Positions 27,301 through 40,500 are shown, counted from the first letter of the stretch. The stretch is DNA of 64,000 nt from Synanceia verrucosa (GCA_029721515.1 CM056570.1:2612533-2676532), one strand, 5' to 3'. Numbers and translations: made by a program. Notes: generated by a model not told the origin, from the sequence alone.

Positions 27301-27776
27301 TAATGCTGGTGGTACGGCTCGAGAATAAAATATCTAACACTGGACTACTGGATGGATTAGCAAAAACGTTCACACTTCCTTTATTGCCACCATGAGGTTG
27401 ACTTGTGGGTGAAATATTATAACTACATCGAGAGCCATCATCAGGTTAACAGCCTCATTTAGCCACAAGCTTTCAGAAACTCTTTATGACGGTAATTTTC
27501 CAACCCTGAAAAAACTGAATGTTTCTGCAAACCACAGAGATGTTGAGTTTCCGGACCAAAAATATGTTTAATTTCATCATGTTGTGACATGATTGGTTAG
27601 GTTTGGGCAACAAAACATAATAACATATCATTGGCAAAAAATATACCTATAAAACAAATCAATAATAATGTTATTTACAAGAGTAACGTCAACAGTTTCA
27701 TGCAGGAAACAACACTTTCTGGGGTGAAAATACTTATTATATCATGCACCAGCATCACTTGCTCTGATCTTGAGCT
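24321..27776. other. Intergenic, no gene
   Basis: 3.4 kb of unremarkable DNA; short C-run near 26900. Confidence 0.55.
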
Positions 27777-28175
27777 TTAACTCTTTGAGTGCCATTGAGT
27801 TGTTTTTTGGCAGCTGGTACAAGAGGGTGCTCTCCCGCAGCCTGTGAGTTTTGGGGCTTCTGGGAGATGTAGTCAGAGCATAAAGAGACAGTATACACCA
27901 CAGAGATCAAAACAGGAAGTGGAGACGATCGAGATTAGAGAGTAAAACAGAATCTGGAGAAAAAGTGGTGATTTTGGTGAAAGTGTTCTCTACTCTACCT
28001 CTGATAAAACAAGAATGGAAAGAATTTTTTATCATGGTGAAATAGAGAGTCTCTTCTTTCATTTGAGTCATAGTGCAAAATACTCTGTGGGTCTTGAAAT
28101 AGGACTCAAAATGGTCAAAAACACTGGAACAAGGCACTTTCTGTTTTATAAAAGGGCTGGCACTCAGTGAATTAA
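27777..28175 (-). mobile_element. TTAA MITE, near full-length copy
   Basis: Begins TTAACTCTTTGAGTGCCA and ends GGCACTCAGTGAATTAA, reverse orientation internally, 399 bp with small deletions. Confidence 0.87.
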
Positions 28176-28834
28176 CATATCCATGTTTTGCAGAAATGTA
28201 GATTTCCACAGCTACACTGCAGGTTGTCTTAAGGAGTTACCACCTTCCTCTTTCATGGGAGAGGGAACTGAAAATGACTTAAGTGGAAAAATAGCTGCAA
28301 ACAGTCCTCCAGGATGATGAAATATGTCGGGCCTGCACGGCACACAGAAGTTGAATGAACCTGGGTTTGTTTGAAATGTGCAGCAGATAAGCTGGCGACA
28401 CCTGTCTGACTCTGGAAATGTTACAGATTCATCTCACCAAGCTTTGGCTTCACTGAAGGAAGCAAGTGAGCAGAAGGAATTTAGCTGCGATGCCTTTTCA
28501 AAGATGTATAGTGAACAAACGTGGGGAATGTGAGTAATAATTTCAGAGCTCTTACAAGATGAACGCCACCTTTCTTCACCCCCCATTAGAGCTTTTTTTC
28601 CCTTCTATCTGCTTTGTGTCAGGCACCACGTGGTTTGTGAGGCCTCTCGTTTATTCTCAGCCTTATCACTTATCACACCGCTGTCTGGCTGGTATCTCAG
28701 CAGCCTCAGTTCATTAGAAAGGTACAGTAGCAGCTCCACTTAATAGGCTGTTTTTGGGGAAAATACAGTGGGCCTCCCATCTTCCCACTCTGCTTAATAT
28801 GCTGCAGCTTTCATTTGGCAAGCAGTTTAATGAT

Positions 28835-29035
28835 AATTGGTTGGGGATGGGTGGGCCCTGGTGCCCCTGGCCCCCCTTGGGGCCTGTCCTGGCCATCTCG
28901 GGGGTGGTGGTCTCTGCCTCCTCTTGGTTGCTGGATCTGCACGGTTCTCGGTGGCCCTGGTGGCTCTCTGGGTTTGGCCTCATGGGTGCTTCCCTGGGTT
29001 GTGGGGGACACCTGGTCGGTCTGGCCATGCCGTTT
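28835..29035. other. GC-rich block in AT-rich DNA, probable repeat fragment
   Basis: About 200 bp rich in GGGCCCTGG, CCCCTGGCCCCCCTTGG and GGTGGCCCTGGTGGC, abruptly different from both flanks. Open frames on both strands reflect composition; none has a recognisable domain. Could be part of a retroelement tail. Identity unknown. Confidence 0.45.
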
Positions 29036-29506
29036 TTTTTGTTTGTCATGTCTTATTTTCCCCTGTCTGTTATTTGTTTTCCCCCTCATGTCACCGAGGT
29101 GTAGCACTTCCCTCTCTGGCTTATAACAGGATTCCAATAAAGATTGATAGTGTAGTTTCCAGGGAGGGCCAGTGGTGGTCACACACATGAATCAAATATT
29201 AATAGACGTTGCTGCAAGACTTAAGTATGCATAATCTCATAAAAAGCTCGACACCCTTTTTGTGGTGTTTAACAATGAGAACCAATGCAGACAAAGGGAA
29301 AAAAAACAAACAAAGATAAAATAATTGATTACTACATAAATCCATCCACCAGCTACGTATGAAAACTTCCCCACAAAGAGAACGTGTGTTGAGAATGAAT
29401 GAACTTCGTGTTTTGACAGCGTGAAGCCCCGTTGCCTTGCTGTGGAATGCAGCTGGATCGTGAGGCCAGTCCCGTACCTGGGTATGTGATTATGGGACCA
29501 TGTTTA

Positions 29507-29981
29507 TTACTCTTACACAGAATTCTGTCACTTCGCTGCCTGTCAGCTGGTGCTCCAACAACAGGACAGCATCGCAGTACTGCCTGAACGTAGTTGCTGG
29601 CAGCTTGTGGGACGTGGGCACAGCTGATTGCTCTCTGATGGACGCTGTCCACGTTATTCTTTGACAAGTCAAGAACATACTTCCACAGTGACCTGTTGCA
29701 AAGGTCACTGTAGAAAAGGTGCATTAGTCACTTCATCAATGCAACTCACAGTGCGGTGGTAAGGAGATAATCATACCTCTGTGCCGGCAGCATTGGGGGA
29801 TGATGGTTACTATGAAGCCCCGACTCTGGAAGTTGAGGCAGAGCTTCATGCATGATGCTGCATCCTTGCAGTACTCCTCAAGCTCAGCAAAGTCCCACAC
29901 TCTGCCCTCCCTGGTGAAGACCTTCTGAGCGGCGATTGCTCTCCATGCCTCCTGCTCTCCATACCTCCTGCTCTCGCTCAT
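29507..29981 (-). CDS. Unrecognised possible two-exon ORF
   Basis: Minus strand: an ATG at 29981 opens MSESRRYGEQEAWRAIAAQK through FAELEEYCKDAASCMKLCL to about 29776, where AGAG|GTATGA could be a donor. An acceptor TTTTCTACAG at about 29715 leads in frame into VTFATGHCGSMFLTCQR and on to a stop near 29507. The joined product would be about 140 residues, Cys-containing, with no domain I recognise. It may be a decayed gene fragment or a chance frame. Weakly supported. Confidence 0.25.
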
Positions 29982-30449
29982 CTTGTGTGCTATTTTGCAT
30001 GCACACCCTTTTTAAATGCGTCATTTTTGATTGTTGGGGCTTTCTGCAGAGCAGGTAGTGTGTAACTTCTCTCTCCATGTTGTTTTCTGAGCAATAACAG
30101 AGGACGGTTATGTTGCCTTTCTGTCTGTGTGTGTGTGTGTATGTTTGTTTCGTTTTTGTTTTGTAAAGTTCTTGCTTACAAATATATGTCCCCACCTCAG
30201 GCATGATGTCCCAGTCATTATCACTTGATGTATTAAAATGCATTTTTTGCTGTCCAAAAAAAAAAAAAAAAAAATACAATGCATCATGGCAGTGGCTCTG
30301 TGTTTCAGTCCTCCTCAGTTTGCCTGGCTAAGCTCTCGGTGGGGAGTCGGAGAGTCTGTGATGGAGCAGCTGGGAGAGCTGATCTCATTAGTGGACCGAA
30401 GGGAGGACTGCTGAGCTGGGCATTCCTGCAGGAGATGCACTGCTGCCAT

Positions 30450-30864
30450 CAGTGGCATCATTAGGCCTATTTTAGAGGGGCTGAAGCCCCCCTAAAATAT
30501 TCTTAAGCCCCCCCCAAAAAAATTATTTCATTTTTATTTTTACAAAAAGGTGCTGACAAATTCAATATAAAGTGGCCAGAGTATGAGTTTATATAAATAA
30601 TATTATAACCTTGCATTGTCCATAAATCTCTTAAAAACAGTCGTGCCCCCCAAGCCTGATTGTTGAAAAACGCTCGCAAAAGAGCCCCCTTTGGAGACAA
30701 AAATGTGCACTAAAGTACGCTCTTTAGAGGCAAAAAGTGTGTGCTAAAGTGCCTTCTTTGGAGACAAAAACAAGCATTAAAGTGTTCTCTTTGGGGCAAG
30801 TAAGCCAAATTGGCCTCACCATGGGGCTTAGCCCTCCTGTCCTTAAAACCTAGAGACACCCCTG
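30450..30864 (+). mobile_element. hAT-like MITE with perfect 8-bp target duplication
   Basis: Starts CAGTGGCATCATTAGG and ends CCTAGAGACACCCCTG. The octamer GCTGCCAT occurs immediately on both sides (30442-30449 and 30865-30872). The interior contains degenerate units of roughly 35-40 bp of the form AAAGTRCSCTCTTTGGAGAC. Non-autonomous. Further copies: 41108-41507 and a fragment at 690-1048. Confidence 0.9.
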
Positions 30865-30872
30865 GCTGCCAT

Positions 30873-31955
30873 TGAAGCAAAATGCAAACAAACTGATGCA
30901 AAAAAAGGACGTGGAAAAGGAAATGAGCCCCTAGAAAAGTTGGACGTGGAGAAGAAGAAAGTGAACGGACAGAGGAGGAACCTCACATGGAACTTTGTAT
31001 CTCTGAACTGCTGAGACTGTTCTATCTATGTCTATTTTTAACTTTTTTGGCATGTATGCTAAATTTGGACACAGATAATGACAGGAAAGAGGTAGAAGAG
31101 GGCAATGTAGTGTAGTGTAAATCAAGGAGCAGGAGCAGAACAGCATCAATCACACCCCGACGGTAACGAGTCACTGCTACGTCATGTTTTACTGTTAGAT
31201 ATCATCCAGAGCTGAGTGCAATTAATTAAGACATTTTCTCTTTGCCTAATCACTAACAGCCTCAAATCAACACCGACATGAAATACAGAGTGAAAGTCTC
31301 CACCTAACTGTGGAGTTTGCTGTCGTGGATGTTCACGAGCTGGACGCTGTGCAGGAAGTTCCCATGTTGTTCATTCAAAGCTCCACCTGTTTTTGAATTT
31401 CAAGAGAAACAGTAGATATCCATCATGTTCAGCTATCTGCTCTTGGTGTTTGTTATTACATATTATTGCTATTGTGGTACGTTTTGTTTTTGAGCCATGA
31501 TATTCGTAAAAGCAGTCAGGGTTTGTGAGATCACAAATCTGCAAAGTTTATATCATCAGTGTATTTCCTGCTGCAGTGAATGTGAACGACAACAGCTGAC
31601 AGGAAGTAAACATGGAGCCAAACTGTTGCATTTCCATTGAAATGCACTAAAACAAAGCCTTTCAGACAAACAGTAGAGGTATATATTTAAGATTCAATAG
31701 TCTCTCGGCTTAAAGACACACATAAATAAGAAAATAAAAATCTAAATATAAAACACCTGTATTTGCAATAGAAATGTAATATTTACAGAAACAGTAAATT
31801 TGCAGAGAATATATGGAAAAGGAGTAGTTAAAGTACATATACTGTATATTCACACAGACTGTGTGATTTAAGAATTTTAAGAATTTAAGTGTTTTTGATC
31901 AATAAAACTACAAGTATCATTTAATCTGTTTTTACTAAATTGAGCTCTGTGCTTT
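30873..31955. other. Upstream flank of emilin1
   Basis: AT-rich, no gene. It may hold distal promoter sequence, but no motif is clear enough to name. Confidence 0.5.
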
Positions 31956-31996
31956 AGAGAGAGCGAGAGAGAGAGACAGAGAGAGAGAGCGAGAGA

Positions 31997-32030
<34 letters not shown>
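31956..32030. repeat. (GA)n microsatellite just upstream of emilin1
   Basis: About 75 bp of GA with a few CGAG and ACAG interruptions, ending about 265 bp before the start codon, so within or beside the presumed promoter. Confidence 0.95.
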
Positions 32031-32294
32031 CTCTTGGATCCCAGTCAGGAAACTTTTTGCTCTTCAGGATCAGACTCAGACCGCTTCAGTCCACCTCCTG
32101 AAATGCACTTCACTGGACTCTGCGGGGTTTTTGCGGGACTTTGTCATCCGGTGGGGTCATGGATCTCCGTCTTCATCCGCTGACAGCACGTCACTGAAGA
32201 CAGTGAAGAACAGGACAGCAGAGACTTTTCACGGGCAGAAACCTGCGGGATTAAATGACATTTGTTTGCGTTTAAACGCACGCAGGACGCGGGG
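32031..32294 (+). promoter_or_regulatory. emilin1: emilin1 probable 5' UTR with three short uORFs
   Basis: Between the GA repeat and the start codon the sequence is mixed and moderately GC-rich. Three upstream ATGs each open a short frame that closes before 32295: 32103-32183 (26 codons plus stop), 32159-32197 (12 codons plus stop) and 32255-32275 (6 codons plus stop). No clear TATA box is seen, and the transcription start is not determinable from sequence. Confidence 0.5.
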
Positions 32295-32407
32295 ATGGAG
32301 TCGTTGTTTTACCTGCTCGCCTGCGTTTTGTTGGCCCGGGTTAGTTGGGGTCTTGGATATGCGGAGTCCAGCGTCCAGACGGGACAGAGAGCGGCCAGCA
32401 GGCACAG
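32295..32407 (+). CDS. emilin1: emilin1 exon 1: signal peptide
   Basis: Starts at the ATG at 32295 and encodes a hydrophobic leader (LFYLLACVLLARVSWG), with cleavage likely around residue 19-22, then a short mature N-terminus ending in ASRH. It ends in phase 2 at AG|GTAGGA; the split arginine is completed by exon 2. This start is chosen because it gives a signal peptide directly before the EMI domain; the upstream ATGs are short uORFs. Confidence 0.93.
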
Positions 32408-33763
32408 GTAGGACCGGCAGCACCGGAACCACACGTGCGTAAATGTGTTGGTCACCTGGGGCTCGTGCACTTTGGGAAGAAGAAAAGATGCAGTAGAAAA
32501 CGGAAACAAAATGCTCATTTAAGATGAAAGTCAGGGTCCCCTTACTAACTGCTGTCCTGTGGTTCCCAAAATGAGGTACAGGAACCCTCAGTGGTCCTAT
32601 AGGGGCTTCTAGTGGGCCGCTCTTAATAAGATATGAATTATATGAAACAATGAATTTACTGATTACAGATTGACTAAGATGGAAAACTGCTTTTCTCAGT
32701 TTATATAATTAAAAATGAATAGTGTTTTGGACTCAGCAATTAATTATTAATCCAAAAAAGTCATTAATAGTTTTTTTTTTTTTTTAAATAATTTAAAATA
32801 ACATTCAGATAATTTAAGACAAGTTTATGCCCCATATGAGGCAGAATGGTAGAGTAATTTCTTATTTTCAGAGGAAGTGTCGTATTTTTGATTAGATCTC
32901 TGCACTACAGGGGCCCCTGAATGAGAGGGTGTGATGGTGCAGGGGCCCCGGTGCTGGAAAGGGTTTACAGGGATTATAGATATTTACTGTTTCAGGGCCC
33001 TGAGTGGATCGTTCTCAGGGGGCCCCGAGTTTGTTCCAGCTTCGGCTTGGCTGGAGGGGAATTCATCATTTTGACAAACACCATGCTCCAGTCAAGTGGA
33101 GGGGAATGAGCTCTACGGGAGCGACAAGTCACAGGGAGCCTGACCTGTGGACATCATCAATCCTGGAATTTTAAACTGAGTGATTCACTCACACACCGCC
33201 ATGTTTCCCTCTTTTATGGGACAGTCAGGGAATCGTTTCAATCTTTGACACAGGTGATTAACAGTAGCTTGTAAATCAGTGATGGCCGCTGCTCATAAAG
33301 CTGTTAATACTGTCAGTGGACCAGCACATGTATGTTTTTATTGTGCTGTGTTATTAGCATGTAATTGAGCTTCTGCCTGAGGGCCTCATATGTGGGCGAC
33401 CCCCTTCACCTCTGCAGACTGATGTGTGACTTGTGTTTGTAAATGGATGAACGAGGAAGTTTTGGCTAATTGAATGAATGCAGGTGTGTGTGTGTGTGTG
33501 GATGAATAAAGGAATGAATGAATGAATGATGGAGTCCATCCCTCACATGTGGTTTGTGTCTGCCTGCATGTGTTTGTACTTAGCGTGTGTTGGAGTGTCT
33601 GCAGCTTCTGGGAGTCGAGCTGCTGCAATATGAGCTTCTATTGGCTTTTTGTCCACGCTGCTGCTGCTGCTATTGTTGCTGTTGCTGCTATTGTTGCTGT
33701 TGCTGCTATTGCTGTTGCTGCTATTGCTGTTGTTGTTGCTGCTGCTGCTGTACCTGCTGCTGT

Positions 33764-33818
<55 letters not shown>

Positions 33819-34558
33819 CCTGTTGCTGCCGGTGCTGTTGCTGCTGCTGCAGCTGTTGCTGCCTGAGTGAAGAGACATGGATGGTCGGCCTCTTTGGTGA
33901 ACGATGACACTGAACCGTTGAGTAGGGAAAGATGAGGAAAGAGTCGATTGACAAAGTGGAAATGAAAAGTTAAAAAGTCAAGAGACACAGAGGTGAATAA
34001 AAGAGAGGGAAAACATAAAAGAAGTGATGGATAATAGTAGAATAAGTGGAAAAAATGTCAAAATAAGTAAGTAAGTCAACAAATGTGTCATACAAACAAT
34101 ATGCAGTACCAATAATTAATGTAGATAAAAACAGTGTATAAACGTTAAAATATAAAACAGAACAACTCGTGTAATAATATGATTTGTGTGTAAGATAAGG
34201 GTGTTTGATCTAAGATTGATATCGGATATCTTCGGAAATTAGTCATAAAAGTATGGAGGATTAGTGCTGATATCGTATCAGAAGTGAAAAACTTGTATCG
34301 TTTTAAATTTTTAATGAGATTAATCACACATTGTTGTGGATTAAGTCATGTTTAATCACTGAATCACATGTCAACTAAACACCTTCAGCAGTTTAAACGA
34401 CACAAAAACGTTTTGTCGTAGTTTTAGAGCGAGAGAGAGACCAAGTAGGCGTGAAAAGAGTGGATGAAAGAGTGAGAAAAGGAGGGGAGGAGCAACACAA
34501 CAGGAGACAAGACAGACTGACAGCAGAAGATGGAGGGAGTCCTTACAGTGAAACCAGC

Positions 34559-34596
<38 letters not shown>

Positions 34597-37500
34597 GGAA
34601 TGCGTCGGCCCGTGGCGTTGCGGTTCGCCCCTCTGACACCCGTTTGAACTCCATTGATCTGTTTTGACAGATGTGTGAAGTGTAAGTGATAACAGGCTGT
34701 TGGTTGGACTGAAGGCGTCCAGCAGGGCTATTATAAGAGGACCCCGAGCTGTCCGACACATCTCCTGCCAAAAATGTCAGAGCCGACACGTCATCCTGCC
34801 GACTCCAGTCGACAACAGACGAAGAAGGGAAGGACGCAGGTGGACTGTTGAGGCTTCTGTACAGTTTGAAGCAGGAAGGCTGCAACTAGCCATAATAATC
34901 TGTCAGTTAGCGGTTTGGTCTGTAGAAGGGTGAAAAACTGTCCACAACACGAAGATACTCAGAAAAATAAAGAAACTACTTTTTTTTTCTTAAATAGTTA
35001 CTCAAAGTGATTGATTAGTTTAAGAGTTACAAATAATCGTTGCAGCTGCTTTTCAGAGCGTACTTCCTCTTTCTCTCTCGTTAGTCGTAACTTATTTTAT
35101 TGTTATTAAATTTGCACCTATACAGGGGCCGTGGAGCTCGCCTTACTGGAATTTCTCGCCTGTTTTCTGTTTTGTGGATTGTTGCAACAGGAAAAAACAG
35201 ACAAAAAGACACATTTTATGGCCAAAAATATTCCAATAATATAACAGTTCTCAAGTGTCTAAAGAGTAGGGGTGGGGTGAAAAATCAATATCAATATGGC
35301 AATATATCACAATACTTTTCTTCTCATATAATATCAATTTTAATTTCTTAATATCGCCCCCCCCCCCCCCCCACCAAAAAACCCTCAATTTAAATCCAGA
35401 GCAACTTCCACACATTGAAATAATAATTTTAAATTTCCCAGTGATTCATGTAGAATGTCACGATGTATCGTGAAGTCTTTGCCAATGACCACCCCTACTA
35501 AAAAGTCAATCTACAGAGACCTGTGAGGCAATCTGACAGAATAATTGTCATTGACTCTTAAGATTGTGGCAACATTTCCCACAAAGTATTGTGACATGGT
35601 GAAACATCCTGGTCACTACAGTAGTAACATACTAAGACACGTTCTGTGTCGTCCTCCTCTTGACTGAACATGGGAAAAGATCCAAATCCACTGGCATCTT
35701 TCTGCTAATTAGGGCAGTAAATAAATCTCATTAGATATGGTAATGTTAATGTGGGAAAAGGGATCCTTTCCAGGCGCAGCCATTGAAACTTAATTGCCAT
35801 AGTTCCCAGCATGCATTTCATTTGAGAGTGCTTCTAGATGAATTTACAGAGAACCTAAACTACAAACTCACTGCTCACCTGCAGAAGAGAGTCTGAGCTA
35901 TTTTGGGAAAATATATTTCAGGGCTTTGAGGGGACTTAGTGTGTCTCAAATGGACATGCCTCCATAAATGGTTAAAATTCAAGTGAGCCTTGGGGGGAAA
36001 AAAACAAAAAAAACAAAAACCCTGCAGCCCTCCGAACGCTGACATATCTGAGCTATAATGCTAAAGCAAACGAACGGCGGTATCATGGAGGCTCTCTGTA
36101 TATCTTCGTGACCGCCAGGCTAAACAATCAGAGAGAAGTTTACACAGTCACCCTGTCCCTTGATGCTGGAACGAGTCCAAAGGAGAAAATGGCGTTTTTA
36201 AGACGGCGGCTTGAAGAATGTGTGTGTCTGCCTTTGTGTTGGTGTGTCGGCGTGCGATCACTCAACCGTGAGTGAGTGCGCTGGAGTGTGTGTGTTGTCG
36301 TCGGTGACAGGCGGTGTGTGTTCAGGGGTATACCTTCACAAGGACGCTGGAGGGGTGCTTGACCTTTGGGCCACAGTTCAAACGCAGAGACACGCCCCCT
36401 TTCCATGCGCTCATTCAGGCTGCTGTCGAAACCTTCCCTCGAAGCTAAATGAAAGATCCCTCAACAATAGGCGCCGCCAAGTGGTTTCTTTGTAGAGCTA
36501 ATAAACCTCAGCTCCCCCTTTTTCATTCTTTCATTCCTACTTCCTCCCACTTACTCTACATGTCACTTTTGACAACAGTTTTACCCACAATTCTCCTCTG
36601 CAGGGCTCACGTGGAGATGCAGATGGTGTAAAATGAACCCGGTGTGTGGGTTGAAACGTCAGACCGCGGCTTCCTGCTCGGCTGAAGCGTCTGTCTGCCA
36701 TTTTTATAAGGAGGTGAAATTTATTGGGAAATAAAGTGATGCTCAGACAGGTGTGAGAGTTCCCCTCAGGCTGAGTTATAGCTTAATAAATAAAAATAAC
36801 GAGACGTCCACTATGGAGGTTTGACTGGTAGAGACACAGTGAAAAGGACAAAGTGTGTTTGTGTTAATTAACAAGCAAGTGTGTGTGTTTAGGTTTGTTT
36901 CCAGGGCTTTCTGTCTTGACCTTATCAAAAGTGTGAAGCCACTCAGCTCCTGATCGACTAATCCTACTTTCAGGGCCGCTCATAGCCAAACTGGGGCCCT
37001 AAGGGAAATTTTATTTTGGAGGCCCACCCACTTCTCCCCATCCCAGATGTATCCTTGGTGCAAAATGACTGCACAACAACAACATGTCATTTCACCTGAC
37101 GACCTTAGTGACAAATTCCAGCATTGAGCCTGTTATAGTAAGAAATCCATCATACAAGCACATTAACTCACTGAGTGCCATGTGGGTCATGTTCTAGCAT
37201 TTTTCCCCATTTTGAGTCATATTTAAAGACCCACGGAATATTTTGTACTATGTCTTTGAAAACAGTGAATAGCTCAAATGAAAGAAGAGACTCTCTATTT
37301 CATCATGAAAAAAATGTTTGTTTTTACCTTGACTGCATCTCCCAGAAGCCCCAACATTACTCACAGGCTTTGTGAGAGCGCCCTCTTGTGTCTGCTGCTG
37401 AAAATCCACTGACGTATATACATGTCAATGTCACTCAAAGAGTTAAGATTTTTTATCTTAATGGTAAACTACATAATGAAATGAATGTAAATTTTAGCCT

Positions 37501-40500
37501 CAGTAAGATTTAAATGCAAACACTAGAACTATTGCTAATAATAATAATGATTAAAAATTACCATAGGAGAAAAAATCTCCAATCTAGACAGAGAAAGTTG
37601 TCTTTCGGACAATTTCCTTCAGGATAAATAAAGTTTTATTTCATCTTATCGCTTGTCACTTTATGGCAGTTTCAGCTCAACTTATTCAGACTGTTTCCTG
37701 AGTGCAAGTTTCACTGTATGTGTCCAGGTTAACATCCCATTTATCTCCCCTTAAAGCTGCTAATGTCATTAAGTTAATGTCAAAAGAGATTCATCAGCAT
37801 TTGAAGTCTTCTTCAATACAGCCTGATGTTCATTTAGTAAATTATGGTGCCATTTAGAGTCAAACACACCATAAAGGAGGAGATGATTTAGGATGCTGAT
37901 TGACAGGTTGTTACCACGGAGATGTCAAAGTCGTCCCTATTTCACCCTCTTGTGTCATGTTTACAATAAATCAAGATGATGACGGCCAAAATGCCTCAAA
38001 ACGACAGTCCGCTTCTAGTCGCCAGCAGCTGAAAAGCTATTTTTAGAGCTTTTCCATCATGTCCTACCTGCCCAGCTCCAAATATGAGACCAACAAAGTA
38101 AATGAGCATCTGGTGAAACACAGTGGAACATTTATTTCCTCAGGATCTGGAGAGAGTGGAGAGTGAAAGTTGGACACAAACATCATGAATGACAATGTTC
38201 AGCCAGTGTTATGTGGTGTTTACAGCTTGCTTGCAAATCAGTAAATGCCACTGTGGAGTGTTTTTTTTTTTTTTTTCTTAAAAAAAACAACTCACACTGG
38301 GTAAGAATGTTTTTATGGTTTCATTTTTAATCACATTGGCACCGTATATGTCCAGCACCACACACTTACTGGTACTGCTGACGGTTTAACGCTGACAGCT
38401 GCACCCAGTTAAGCAGATGTGGATTTGCCAAACCAACCAACCAAACCTCTGAAGTCTTTCCATCGTGTCAGAAAACACTTCAGATAAAAACATATTTGGT
38501 TTTATAAGACAGAAGGCATTAATGATTGTTTGCCACCTCGGAGAAACAGCAGCTCTAAACTTTTAACGATGTTTGGTTGCACAGAATGAGTCACTGAGGG
38601 TTAAATAACTTGAATGTTTAACAGGAAGCATTGTGCTGGAGTGGACTGATGTCTGATAAACATCCTCCAAATACTTATTGTAGTTATGAACATGCAGTAA
38701 AATGTGCAGGAACTGGACTGTTTACAGCTGATATAGTGGAGGAAACCATCTTTAATTGGTCATCTTTAATTGGTGCAGTTTTTAAAGCTATATGGTGTGG
38801 TATACAGGGGCGTGTCTAGGAGGGCGGCCTGGGGTGTCACCCCTGAAATCTGATTGGCCACCCTGCAGGATCGACAATCTGATCGTCAGACGTGACCTGG
38901 TTTGCATTTTGACCTCCGACCTGAGGGGCAGTATTGCACCAGAATGCTGTTCAGGTTGACGTACACTGAGGGGGGTGAGCAGCTAAGAAGAAAACAATGC
39001 TAATTCTGAAGAGCAGCAAGAGCAGTCTTTTAAAGTTTCATGTTTATTTATTTAGTTTGATTTGGTCGGTACTTTATATTATAATTTCTATATTTTTTTA
39101 TTGTCTTTAGTTTTGCACCATCAACGTAATAATACATCAAAGTGTTTTTTCGGCAGCGTGTCGCCAATCGTGGTCTCACACAGCCTGTGAGTAATTTGGG
39201 GGCTTCTGGGAGATGTAGTCAGAGCATAAAGAGTCGGCATACACCACAGGGATCAAAACAGGAAGTGGAGACGATCGACACTAGAGAACAAAAGAATCTG
39301 GAGAAAAAGTGGTGATTTTGGTGAAAGTGTCCTCTACTCTACCTCTGATAAAACAAGAATGGAACAAGGTAAAAACAAACATTTTTTTCATGATGAAATA
39401 GAGAGTCTCTTCTTTCATTTGAGCTATTCAGTGTTTTCAGAGACTTAGTACAAATATTCTGTGGGTCTAGAAATATGACTCAAAATGGGCAAAAATGCTG
39501 GAACAAGGCAAAGAAAAAAACTGATGCTATGTTGACAGAGGTGCATGAGCAGCCATGCGCAGTGACCGATCACTGCTGGTCACCCCTGCATGACTGAGTG
39601 CCCCACTTGGGCCACCCCTGCCAAAAAAGTCTGGACACACCCCTGGCAGTAGACTACACTGGAAAATATCTAGCATTGTCTTATTATTGTGAGTACATGT
39701 GTTGTTTTTGCCTGTTGCGTGACGTGTGTTTGTGCTGGTAAAAGTGTTTTACACTCACGGAAAAGATGCCAAGTCTAGTTAGCGGACTTTCATATGAGTG
39801 ATTTTTCTGCAGCCATTTTGGATTAATGGGATTTTACAGGATTACTGCTTGGCATGGTGAAAAAGACAGAGAGAGAGAGAGAGAGAAAAATGGAGAGCTG
39901 AAATATTCTTTTAAAGGTGTCATCCATGAACAAACTCACTGCACTGCTTTCTTAGGGAAGAGCAAACGCCTTAGCAGTGCTACACCAACACTTAGTCATC
40001 CTCCTACAAACATAAAGACTCCTCTTTATGGAGTGAGAAGCCCATGATGGGAAGCTGGAAAATGAACTACAGTTAGCGTGGGTGTTAGCGTCTGTATGGA
40101 GATGTGCGTGTATGCATCCACATCTGTGTCTGCTCAGCAGTTGAAAAAGAGCGATGGCTTTAGGTTTATTTATATAAAACGCAGCGCCTGCTCTCCGTCA
40201 GAGAAGACGGGGTGTGAACGCCGCCAGCTTTCTGCTCTATCTGCCGTGCGTTTGACCCTGGGAGGCAGTAAGTCGGGATAATGGATCGGCTGAACCACAG
40301 TGACAAAAACAACACAGTGGGACTGTTTTGATTCATCGCCGCTGTCTCATTTTACACCTTTTCTATCCCTCCTGTGCTGCTACAACCCCTGATGGAGATG
40401 TTAGATTTCTCAGAAAGTTTGAGTCCAACATACACAGTTCAGCGTAACAGACCGCAGATGACCCAGCAAACCCTCAAGCATAATGCAATAAGAATCACCG

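Noticed and set aside
28714..29190. Several open frames of 100-125 codons, one with a collagen-like look (GPP, GAPG).
   Set aside because: Composition effect of a GC-rich block; no Gly-X-Y periodicity is sustained and all six frames are open in part.
33522..33988. Overlapping open frames of poly-Leu, poly-Cys, poly-Ala and poly-Gln.
   Set aside because: All come from the YTG triplet array in emilin1 intron 1.
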